This document shows positions 54,804-62,673 of a stretch of 64,000 bases of DNA, piece after piece. The notes under the pieces are model-generated. The model made no database searches and had not been told where the DNA came from. It saw nothing but the letters and a program-made list of their open reading frames with translations. Where the stretch lies: positions 122,798 to 186,797 of the forward strand of contig NZ_CABVPX010000015.1 in the NCBI RefSeq assembly GCF_902499125.1, given 5' to 3'. The DNA is from Burkholderia arboris. GTDB lineage: Bacteria > Pseudomonadota > Gammaproteobacteria > Burkholderiales > Burkholderiaceae. The position numbers and the translations under genes are program-made. Position 1 is the first letter of the stretch. Each line of letters opens with the position of its first letter.

Positions 54804-55715
54804 TCAGGCGGTCTGGTCGCGGCGCCGCGTCAGCCGCCGCGCGACCAGCATCGGCAGCCGCACCGCGAAGCCGGTGAACAGGCGCAGGTGCATCCACGCG
54901 AGCAGCGCGTTGTCGCGACCGTAGTGGAAGTGCGAGACGCCGCCCTCGTGCCGGCCGAAATAGCGCACCGGCGCGTCGATGCGGATCGGGTGCACGCCGG
55001 CCCAGCACAGCCGCACGGCCGCTTCGGGATCGAAGTCGAAACCGCGCATCCACGGCTGGCGCCGCATGATCGCCGCGAGCGGCGCGACCGGATACACGCG
55101 AAACCCGTACAGCGAATCGCCGATGCCGGCCCACAGCGTCTCGAGGTCGGCCCAGGCGTTCGACAGGCGGCGGCCCTGCACGCGCAACTGCGGCGCGCTC
55201 GCGTCGAACTTCGGCACGCCGAGCACCATCGCATCGGTGTCGGCCTGCGATGCGGCCATGAAGGCCGGAATCAGGTCGGCCGGATGCTGGCCGTCGGAAT
55301 CCATCGTCAGCACGTGCGTGAAGCCGCTCGCGGCCGCCGCGTCGAGCCCCGCGAGCACCGCGGCGCCCTTGCCGCGATTCTCCGGCAGCACGATCACGCG
55401 CAATCCGGGATCGCGCTCGGCCATCGCCTGCAGCCGTTCGGTGCTGCCGTCGGTGCTGCCATCGACGACGACCCACACCGGATTCCACTGCGCGCGCGCA
55501 TTGCGCACGGTCGTGTCGACCTTGCCCCCCGGGTTGTAGCTCGGGATCAGCACGAGATGAGTGGACGAGGCGTGAAGCTTGGACATGGAAACAGCCGCTT
55601 GCGAAGACAGGGATCCTGACAAAAGTTTATGACTTGCCGGCGAACGCCGGCAGGCTTCGTCGACACCGGCCGCATGCGCGACCGGTTGCGGGATCGTGAG
55701 GCTCTCGCGCTTCAT
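54804..55715 (-). CDS. Family 2 glycosyltransferase of the pigment cluster
   Basis: A 303-residue GT-A enzyme: LVLIPSYNPGGK, VVVDGSTDGSTE, LPENRGKGAAVLAG and the DxD-type MDSDGQHP. Its end lacks the membrane helices of polyprenyl-phosphate transferases. ATG 55715 overlaps the stop of the chorismatase gene (ATGA), favouring it, though ATG 55586 (MSKLHASS) gives a more usual start. In aryl-polyene clusters a GT2 decorates the polyene or its lipid anchor. Confidence 0.8.
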   Translation of the reverse strand: MKRESLTIPQPVAHAAGVDEACRRSPASHKLLSGSLSSQAAVSMSKLHASSTHLVLIPSYNPGGKVDTTVRNARAQWNPVWVVVDGSTDGSTERLQAMAERDPGLRVIVLPENRGKGAAVLAGLDAAAASGFTHVLTMDSDGQHPADLIPAFMAASQADTDAMVLGVPKFDASAPQLRVQGRRLSNAWADLETLWAGIGDSLYGFRVYPVAPLAAIMRRQPWMRGFDFDPEAAVRLCWAGVHPIRIDAPVRYFGRHEGGVSHFHYGRDNALLAWMHLRLFTGFAVRLPMLVARRLTRRRDQTA

Positions 55716-56914
55716 GGCAGCCACTCCATTGCATGACCCGCGCTGGCCTCGATCTCGACCAGCAGGTCGTCGCGGCACACGTCCGCGTGGACGAACAACG
55801 GCCGCACGTGAGGGCCGGCCGCCTCGCGCAGCACGCGCCCGATCCCGGCAATCGCCGCGGCATCGCCGGCGTCGCGCACGTAGACGCGATAGCTCAGGTC
55901 GGCGAGCGAGAACGGGCCATGCCCCTGCCGCGCGGCCTGCTCGAGCACGGCCGCGAGGTTCGCGACCGTCTCGCGCGTCTGCGCGACGACGTCGCCGCGA
56001 TGCACGGTGCGGTGCCCGACGATGCTCGCCGTGCCCGACACGAACAGCACCGGCGCGGCATCGTCATCGGCCCATGCGGCGGCGCGCGCGAACGTCGGCG
56101 CACGCGGGCCGTACTGCGCCGGATAGTGATACGCACTGACCTGCCGCGGATTCTCGACCGGATCGGCCGGCGTGCGGCTCGCGAGGAAATGGATCGCCAG
56201 CGGCGCGGCCGGCGGCGCATCGCCCGCGACCGGCACGACCGAGCCGAGCGCGCACGCGGCCGGCACGCCGCCCGTCAGCGCACGGCGGCACGCGTCGAAC
56301 GCATGCTGACGGCCAATATTGAACTGACGATAGCGCTCGATCCCGAACTGCACCGCGTTGATCGCCGGCACGGTGTTCCAGATGCGCAGCGGATGCGGCA
56401 TGCCGAGCGTATCGAGCAGGTCGAACAGCACGCGGTAGGCGTCGAACGTCGCACGCTCGAGCGGCGTGCTGCCATCGTGCTGCGCATCCGTTTCGTGCAC
56501 GACGATGCTGCCGAACACGAGCCCCGCCGCTTCGCTGTAGCGATAGTGCAGCGCACCGTGCCGTTCGCTGCGCAGGTCGTGCGCATCGCATTGCCAGATT
56601 TCGCAGACGGCATCGTCGGGGGCGGCATCCGCGCCGAGCAGCGCCATCTGCACCGGCGCGACCGGCAGGTCGGGCGCGGTATCGGCGAGCATCCGCTCTG
56701 CCGCATCGGCATGCGAGCCGGCCGCGCCGATGCACACCGCTCCCAGCGCGCCCGGCAACACGTGGTCGATACGCGCATCGTGCAGCAACGCGACGAGCCG
56801 TGCATGGCTCATCTGGACGAGCCGCAATGCGTGGTCGCCGCCGTGCGCGAACGGCGCGGTGGCGGACGACAACGAATGCGGGCGCCGTTCGGCGTCGACT
56901 GGATGCACGGACAC
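55712..56914 (-). CDS. FkbO/Hyg5/XanB2-type chorismatase (hydroxybenzoate-forming)
   Basis: A 400-residue chorismatase. The family hydrolyses chorismate to a dihydroxycyclohexadiene acid or to 3- or 4-hydroxybenzoate; XanB2 of Xanthomonas makes 3-hydroxybenzoate for xanthomonadin and 4-hydroxybenzoate for ubiquinone. Visible are LRIWNTVPAINA, YRQFNIGRQHAF, FVSGTASIVGHRTVHRGDV and the C-terminal VEIEASAG, where family catalytic Glu residues lie; the fold is RidA-like. GTG 56914 has GAGGAAA upstream. With the ACP, ketoreductase and AMP-ligase genes it should supply the aromatic starter. Confidence 0.85.
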   Translation of the reverse strand: MSVHPVDAERRPHSLSSATAPFAHGGDHALRLVQMSHARLVALLHDARIDHVLPGALGAVCIGAAGSHADAAERMLADTAPDLPVAPVQMALLGADAAPDDAVCEIWQCDAHDLRSERHGALHYRYSEAAGLVFGSIVVHETDAQHDGSTPLERATFDAYRVLFDLLDTLGMPHPLRIWNTVPAINAVQFGIERYRQFNIGRQHAFDACRRALTGGVPAACALGSVVPVAGDAPPAAPLAIHFLASRTPADPVENPRQVSAYHYPAQYGPRAPTFARAAAWADDDAAPVLFVSGTASIVGHRTVHRGDVVAQTRETVANLAAVLEQAARQGHGPFSLADLSYRVYVRDAGDAAAIAGIGRVLREAAGPHVRPLFVHADVCRDDLLVEIEASAGHAMEWLP

Positions 56915-56978
56915 TTCGATTTCCTCACTATGCGGCGCAGGGCCGCGTTGCGTTACCCGGCGGACGCTGCGCGCTTCG

Positions 56979-57695
56979 TCACGCGAGCCCGCCGTTGACG
57001 GACAACACCTGCCCCGTCACATAGGCCGCGGCGTCGGACACCAGGTACGCGACCATCGCCGCGACTTCGTCGGGCCGGCCCGCGCGCTGCGCGGGCACGA
57101 GCTGCTTGATGCGTTCGGCGGGAAACGCCTGTTCGGCCATCGGCGATTCGATGATGCCGGGCGCCACCGCGTTCACGGTGATGCCGCGCGACGCAAGCTC
57201 CAGCGACAGCGACTTCGTCGCGCCGATCAGCCCAGCCTTCGCGGCCGCGTAATTGACCTGCCCGCGATTGCCGGTCACGCCGGCCACCGACGCGATGTTG
57301 ACGATCCGTCCGCGCCGCGTGCGGATCATCGGCAACAGCAGCGGCTGCGTGACGTTGAAGAAACCGTTGAGCGTCACGTCGATCACGCTGTGCCACTGCC
57401 GGCGCGACATGCCGGCCATCGGCGCGTCGTCGTGAATGCCCGCGTTGTTGACGAGGATCTGCACCGGCGACGCGTCGATGAAGGGCTTCAGCGCCGCGAG
57501 CGTCGCCTCCGCGTCGGTCACGTCGAACGCGATCGCGTGCGCGGTGCCGCCGGCGGCGACGATCTGCTGCGCGACCGCCTCCGCCTGCGCGAGATGGCGA
57601 TTCGCATGCACCCATACTTCATGGCCGGCCTGCGCGAGCGCCGTGCAGATCGCCTGCCCGAGTGCGCCGCTGCCGCCCGTTACGAGCGCCCGCAT
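56979..57695 (-). CDS. FabG-type 3-ketoacyl-ACP reductase of the pigment cluster
   Basis: A 238-residue short-chain dehydrogenase: TGGSGALGQAI cofactor loop, LVNNAGI, and the catalytic Ser-Tyr-Lys in NIASVAGVTG and YAAAKAGL. The ends match FabG (GQVLSVNGGLA). In aryl-polyene synthesis the ketoreductase reduces the beta-keto group before dehydration in each round. ATG 57695 has GGAG upstream. It sits between the ACP and chorismatase genes on the same strand. Confidence 0.87.
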   Translation of the reverse strand: MRALVTGGSGALGQAICTALAQAGHEVWVHANRHLAQAEAVAQQIVAAGGTAHAIAFDVTDAEATLAALKPFIDASPVQILVNNAGIHDDAPMAGMSRRQWHSVIDVTLNGFFNVTQPLLLPMIRTRRGRIVNIASVAGVTGNRGQVNYAAAKAGLIGATKSLSLELASRGITVNAVAPGIIESPMAEQAFPAERIKQLVPAQRAGRPDEVAAMVAYLVSDAAAYVTGQVLSVNGGLA

Positions 57696-57788
57696 CGAAT
57701 TGCTCCGTTCATCGCGTTTCACCTCGACCGACGCGCGGCAAATCGTGTCCGATCGCCGTCGCGCACCGTCATTCACTGCGCGCCACCG

Positions 57789-58049
57789 TCACTTCGTCCG
57801 ATGCGCGGCGACGTATGCAGCCAGCGCGCCGAGCGTCGCAAAGATCTTCTGGTTGTCCGGATTGTCCGAGCGCAGTTCGAAACCGTACTTCTTCGAAATC
57901 AGCAGCGCGATTTCCAGGATGTCGATGGAGTCGAGCCCGAAACCTTCGCCGTACAGCGGGGTGTCGGCCGTCACTGTATCGAGCGGGACGTCTTCGAGAT
58001 TCAGTTCGCCGATGATCAGCGTGGCGAGCTCTTGTTCCAGTGCGTTCAT
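57789..58049 (-). CDS. Acyl carrier protein of the pigment cluster
   Basis: An 86-residue carrier protein with the phosphopantetheine serine in GLDSIDILEIAL. The helix-bundle start MNALEQELATLIIGELNLED and the YGEGFGLDS turn are typical of type II polyketide carrier proteins such as XanC. The preceding Met at 58052 is equally possible. It is the first gene of the minus-strand arm, divergent from the membrane-protein gene. Confidence 0.87.
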   Translation of the reverse strand: MNALEQELATLIIGELNLEDVPLDTVTADTPLYGEGFGLDSIDILEIALLISKKYGFELRSDNPDNQKIFATLGALAAYVAAHRTK

Positions 58050-58620
58050 CATGCGTGCGGGCAGGCGGCCCATGGCAGCGGGAGGCGCCCGGAAACGGCA
58101 ACTGTCACGCACGCCCGGCGCGTGCAAATCTCCGTCCCTCCGGCGTCTGCCGGCTTCCCCGCCTGCGTTATTTGGGGATCGTTTGTAAAAGTTACGCGGA
58201 TTCTAGATGAAGGCCATCAGGGCGTATACCGTGAATGGTTACAGACTGGCGAGCCTGCGCCGCGGCCCGTTTCGGCACGCGAATGCACGAGACGCTTGAG
58301 CCGCTTTGGATGGAAATGGACCGACCCCGCGAAACCGTTCGTCCGGTGCCATACAATCGGTTACAAAACCCGGTCGCGCCCACCCCGAACAGTCGGTGCC
58401 GCGGCCCTAAAATGAGCGTGCCCGACCACCGGCCCGGACCCGCGTCCCGGCCGCCATTCATATGATGTTTGACGGCCCGACCACCGCGTCCGGCCACGAT
58501 CCGCCCGATGTCTCCAGTCATGCCGCATCCGCCCTTGCGCTCCGTTCCGGTTCGCCCGCCTGTCCGCTGTTGCCGCACGGCCGCCGTCAGGTGCGCGCGC
58601 CGCGCGCCCGGAGGCCGCCG
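58050..58620. promoter_or_regulatory. Divergent promoter region of the two pigment-cluster arms
   Basis: These 571 bases separate the two arms. I find no credible gene. The sequence is locally richer in AT near 58180-58250 and 58350-58366 and contains TTAC-type repeats: TGTAA (58184-58188), GGTTACA (58237-58243) and GGTTACA (58359-58365). They may be regulator sites; which protein binds is unknown. Confidence 0.35.
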
Positions 58621-59262
58621 ATGAGCAGGCTGCTGCCTGTCGCGCGTGGCGTCGTGGCGGTCGGCGCCGTGGCGGCCTACCAGGCCGGCGCGCATTACGC
58701 GACCGCGACGCCGGGCGCACACGGCTTCGGCCTCGCAATGGCGCTCGTGCCACCGCTGCTGCTCGCGCTGGGCGCGGCGCTACGCTCGCCGCATCGCGCA
58801 TGGTTCGTACCGGCATGGCTGCTCGCCGCCGCCGCGCTGTGGGTGGCACGCACGCCGCTCGCGCAGCACTTCGAATGGGGCCTGTATCTGGAACACGCGA
58901 GCTTCAACCTCGCGATGGCGCTGCTGTTCGGCCGCACGCTCGTGGCCGGCGAAGTGCCGTTGTGCACGCGCTTCGCGGCGATGATCCACGGCACGGTCAC
59001 GCCGGCCGTCGCGCGCTACACGCGGCAGATCACGCTCGCGTGGACGCTGTTCTTCGTCGCGACCGCCGCCGTGTCGACGCTGCTGTTCGCCACCGCGCCG
59101 ATCGTCACGTGGTCGACGTTCGCGAACTACCTGTCGCTGCCGCTCGTCGCCGTGATGTTCGCCGCCGAGCATGCGTGCCGGCGCTTCGCACTGCCGCACG
59201 AACCGCGGCCGCGGATGGTCGACGCGGTGCGCGCGTATCGCGCGTCGCAGGCGTCACGATGA
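58621..59262 (+). CDS. Membrane protein of the aryl-polyene cluster (COG4648-like)
   Basis: A 213-residue inner-membrane protein with about five or six helices (LVPPLLLALGAALRSP; WFVPAWLLAAAALWVA; ITLAWTLFFVATAAVSTLLF; SLPLVAVMFAAEHA). Similar proteins occur regularly in aryl-polyene clusters, with unknown role. GGAGG lies 6 bases before ATG 58621. An upstream in-frame extension to 58462 is unlikely. It is followed 59 bases later by the AMP-ligase gene. Confidence 0.75.
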   Translation: MSRLLPVARGVVAVGAVAAYQAGAHYATATPGAHGFGLAMALVPPLLLALGAALRSPHRAWFVPAWLLAAAALWVARTPLAQHFEWGLYLEHASFNLAMALLFGRTLVAGEVPLCTRFAAMIHGTVTPAVARYTRQITLAWTLFFVATAAVSTLLFATAPIVTWSTFANYLSLPLVAVMFAAEHACRRFALPHEPRPRMVDAVRAYRASQASR

Positions 59263-59321
59263 ATTCATGACCGGCGCGGCGCCGCAGCCGCGCCGGCCTT
59301 CGCTCCCGTTTTGACCGATTT

Positions 59322-61064
59322 ATGCCGACTCACCCGCTGGTATTCCATTCCTCGCCGGACCAGACGATCGCCTGGCGCGACGGTGCGCCCGTCACCGTGC
59401 GCGCATTCGTCGCCGACGTCGCGCGCGTGGCCGCCGCGCTGCCGGCCGGCGGCCACGTGTTCAACGTGTGCCGCGACCGCTACCGCTTCGCGGTCAGCCT
59501 GTGCGCGGCGCTCGTCGCCGGCAAGATCAGCCTGCTGCCGTCGACGCACACGCCGGAAATGGTCCGCCAGCTCGCGACGTTCGCGCCCGACGCGTTCTGC
59601 CTGCACGATGCGCCCGACTGCGCGATCGACCTGCCGCGCTTCGCGTATCCCGATGCCGCGCCCGGCGAGCGGGCAGACGATAGGCCGTTCGCCGTCCCGC
59701 AGATCGATGCGGCGCGGATCATGGCCTACGTGTTCACGTCCGGCTCGACCGGCGCGCCGGTACCGCACCGCAAGACGTGGGGCTTCCTGGTCGGCTGCGT
59801 GCGTGCGGCGGCCGATCGCCTCGGGCTGCTCGACGGCCGCGCGGCCACGCTGATCGGCACGGTGCCCGCGCAGCACATGTACGGCTTCGAGTCGACGGTG
59901 CTGCTCGCGCTGATCGGCGGCCTCGCATTCAGCAACCGCCAGCCGTTCTACCCGGTCGACATCCGCGACGAACTCGACGCGATCCCGCAGCCGCGCGTGC
60001 TCGTCACGTCGCCGATCCACCTGCGTGCGCTGCTGTCCGCCGGCCATGCGCTGCCGCAAGCGGCGCTCGTGCTGTCGGCCACCGCGCCGCTGTCGGAGAA
60101 GCTCGCATGCGAAGCCGAGGTCGCGCTCGACGCGCCGCTCGTCGAAATCTACGGCAGCACCGAAACCGGCCAGATCGCGACCCGGCGCACGTCGCAAGGC
60201 GCGACATGGGAACTGTTCCCGGACATCCGCCTCGACGCGCGCGACGAACCGGACCGCGACGACAGCGGGCCGACCGTGTGGGTGTCGGGCGGGCATGTGG
60301 AGGTGCCGGTGCCGATGGGCGATGCGCTCGAGCTGCTCGGCGACGGCCGGTTCCTGCTGCACGGCCGCAAGGCCGATCTCGTCAATATCGCCGGCAAGCG
60401 CACGTCGCTCGCGTACCTGAATCATCAGCTCAACGCGATTCCGCAGGTGGTCGACGGCGTGTTCTTCATGCCCGACGAAGCCGCACCGGCCCATGACGAC
60501 ACCAGCCTCGAACCGGTCACGCGCCTTGTCGCGCTCGTCGTCGCGCCGGCGCTCGCAGCCACCAATCTGCAGCGCGCGCTGCGCGAGCGGATCGATCCCG
60601 CGTTCATGCCGCGCCCGCTCGTGTTCGTCGACGCGCTGCCGCGCAATGAAACGGGCAAGCTGCCGCGCGACGTGCTGGCCGCGCTCGTCGCCCAGCACGC
60701 GCGCGCCACGGCCGCGCCCGCGCCTGAACGCGACACGGCCGCCGCACCTGCACTCGCCTTCACGATTCCCGTCGACCATCCGGCGCTTCCCGGCCATTTC
60801 CCCGGCCATCCGGTCGTACCGGGCGTCGTGCTGCTCGATCACGCGATCCACACGATCGGCGCGGCGCTCAACCGTCCGCTGGATACGTGGCGGCTCGGCT
60901 CCGCGAAGTTCCTGAGCCCGGTCGCACCGGGTGAACCGCTCGATCTCGCGTACGACGCCGCGGCCAGCGGCGCGATCCGCTTCACGCTGCGCGCCGGGTC
61001 GCGCGAGGTCGCGACCGGCGTGCTGTCCGCGCCGCCGGCCGTGCAGGATGGCGCGCAGCCATGA
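59322..61064 (+). CDS. AMP-ligase fused to a hotdog dehydratase-like domain
   Basis: A 580-residue two-domain protein. Residues about 1-450 are an acyl-adenylating enzyme (YVFTSGSTGAPVPHRK; EIYGSTETGQIATR; DGRFLLHGRKADLVNIAGKR), like XanA2, which loads 3-hydroxybenzoate on ACP. The end has FabA/FabZ-type features (DHPALPGHFPGHPVVPGVVLLDHA, in parts; HFPGHPVVPG with Asp where dehydratases have Glu). So one protein may activate the aryl starter and dehydrate, or edit, intermediates. It overlaps the acyltransferase gene by 4 bases. Confidence 0.82.
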   Translation: MPTHPLVFHSSPDQTIAWRDGAPVTVRAFVADVARVAAALPAGGHVFNVCRDRYRFAVSLCAALVAGKISLLPSTHTPEMVRQLATFAPDAFCLHDAPDCAIDLPRFAYPDAAPGERADDRPFAVPQIDAARIMAYVFTSGSTGAPVPHRKTWGFLVGCVRAAADRLGLLDGRAATLIGTVPAQHMYGFESTVLLALIGGLAFSNRQPFYPVDIRDELDAIPQPRVLVTSPIHLRALLSAGHALPQAALVLSATAPLSEKLACEAEVALDAPLVEIYGSTETGQIATRRTSQGATWELFPDIRLDARDEPDRDDSGPTVWVSGGHVEVPVPMGDALELLGDGRFLLHGRKADLVNIAGKRTSLAYLNHQLNAIPQVVDGVFFMPDEAAPAHDDTSLEPVTRLVALVVAPALAATNLQRALRERIDPAFMPRPLVFVDALPRNETGKLPRDVLAALVAQHARATAAPAPERDTAAAPALAFTIPVDHPALPGHFPGHPVVPGVVLLDHAIHTIGAALNRPLDTWRLGSAKFLSPVAPGEPLDLAYDAAASGAIRFTLRAGSREVATGVLSAPPAVQDGAQP

Positions 61065-62038
61065 AGCGCACCGCGTGGGCCGAACGCCAGGAGCGCAGCA
61101 ACGCCGGCTTGCTGCGCACGATGACGTGGATCTCGCTGCGCTTCGGCCGGCAGCGCGCGCGCCTCGTGCTGCACCTGATCGCGACGTACTTCGTGCTGTT
61201 CTCGCCGGTCGCGTGCGCCGCGTCGCGCGACTACCTGCGCCGCGCGCTCGGCCGGCCCGCGCGCTGGCGCGACGTGTACCGGCACGTGTTCACGTTCGCG
61301 GCGACGATCCACGACCGCGTCTACCTGATGAACGGGCGCTTCGACCTGTTCGACATCCGGCTGCACGGCGAGACGCTCGTCGACGATGCGCTCGCGGGCG
61401 GGCGCGGCGCGTTCCTGATGGGCGCGCACCTCGGCAGCTTCGAGGTCGTGCGCGCGATCGGCCGCACGCATCCGGACCTGCGCGTCGTCGTCACGATGTA
61501 CGAGAAGAATGCGCGCAAGATCAACGCGACACTCGCCGCGGTGAACCCGGCCGCGAAACCGGAAGTGATTCCGCTCGGGCAGGTCGACTCGATGCTGAAG
61601 GTACGCGAGCGCCTCGACGCGAACTGCATGGTCGGCATGCTCGCCGACCGCACGCTGCTCGACGACGCGGCCGCATCGTTGCGGCGGCTGCCGCTGCTCG
61701 GCACGCCGGCCGCGTTCCCGCTCGGGCCGCTGTACATGGCCGCGATGCTGAAGCGCCCGGTGATCTTCATGACGGGCCTCTATCGCGACGGCAACCGCTA
61801 CGATGTGCACTTCGAGACGCTCGCCGATTTCTCCGACGTGCGGCGCGATGCACGTGCGGCGGCGGTCGACGCGGCACTCGCGCGCTATGTCGCGCTGCTC
61901 GACAAGTACTGCCGCGCGGCGCCGTACAACTGGTTCAATTACTTCGATTTCTGGCAAGGCGGCGATGCCGCGGCCACGCGCCGCGACGCGACGCACGCCG
62001 GTGCCGACCTGCCCGCCACAAGGGATTCCGACGCATGA
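61061..62038 (+). CDS. LpxL-like acyltransferase of the pigment cluster
   Basis: A 325-residue lipid A/lysophospholipid-type acyltransferase with the HX4E motif in GAHLGSFE, an N-terminal membrane segment (LVLHLIATYFVLFSPVACA) and GMLADRTLLDDAA. In aryl-polyene clusters such enzymes attach the polyene to a lipid anchor. ATG 61061 overlaps the AMP-ligase stop, and its own stop overlaps the next start (ATGA at 62035-62038). Confidence 0.83.
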   Translation: MKRTAWAERQERSNAGLLRTMTWISLRFGRQRARLVLHLIATYFVLFSPVACAASRDYLRRALGRPARWRDVYRHVFTFAATIHDRVYLMNGRFDLFDIRLHGETLVDDALAGGRGAFLMGAHLGSFEVVRAIGRTHPDLRVVVTMYEKNARKINATLAAVNPAAKPEVIPLGQVDSMLKVRERLDANCMVGMLADRTLLDDAAASLRRLPLLGTPAAFPLGPLYMAAMLKRPVIFMTGLYRDGNRYDVHFETLADFSDVRRDARAAAVDAALARYVALLDKYCRAAPYNWFNYFDFWQGGDAAATRRDATHAGADLPATRDSDA

Positions 62039-62673
62039 CCGCCGTTCACCGCCTGTTCCCGCTCTCGCTGCACCGCGCCGCCCGCCTGCTCGCCGCCACC
62101 GTCACCGCCGCCGCGCTCGCGCTGGCCGTGCCCGCGCATGCAGCCGACACGGCGCCGGCATGGAGCCTCGACCGGCTGATGTCGACGCTCGCGCAGCACA
62201 AGTCGGGACGCGCCACCTTCACCGAGACGAAGTACCTGTCGATCGCCACCCAGCCGGTCGAATCGTCGGGCGAACTCGTGTTCGTCGCGCCCGATCATCT
62301 GGAAAAGCACACGCTGAGCCCGAAGCCGGAACACCTCGTCGTCGACGGCGACATGCTCACGGTCGAACGCAACAACCGCAAGTTCACACTCGCGCTGGCG
62401 CGCTATCCGGAACTCGGCGCGTTCATCGACAGCATCCGCGCGACGCTCGCCGGCAACCGCTTCGCGCTCGAACAGGTGTACAAGGTCGCCCTTTCCGGGC
62501 GCGGCGACGACTGGACGCTGACGCTCACGCCGCTCGACTCGCGGATGCTGAAGGTCGTCAGCACGATCACGCTCGACGGCACGCGCGACGTATTGCGCAG
62601 CGTCGCGATCCGGCAGGCCGACGGCGATCATTCGGTGATGCGCCTGCAACCCGTTGCGGCGACCGCGAACTGA
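62035..62673 (+). CDS. LolA-like periplasmic lipoprotein/lipid carrier
   Basis: A 212-residue secreted protein: signal peptide (LLAATVTAAALALAVPAHAADT) then a LolA-type beta-sheet (SGRATFTETKYLSIATQPVESSGELVF, in parts; LEKHTLSPKPEHLVVDGDML). In aryl-polyene clusters this carrier may escort the lipid-linked pigment across the periplasm. It overlaps its neighbours by 4 bases and 1 base (TGATG with the exporter). Confidence 0.82.
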   Translation: MTAVHRLFPLSLHRAARLLAATVTAAALALAVPAHAADTAPAWSLDRLMSTLAQHKSGRATFTETKYLSIATQPVESSGELVFVAPDHLEKHTLSPKPEHLVVDGDMLTVERNNRKFTLALARYPELGAFIDSIRATLAGNRFALEQVYKVALSGRGDDWTLTLTPLDSRMLKVVSTITLDGTRDVLRSVAIRQADGDHSVMRLQPVAATAN

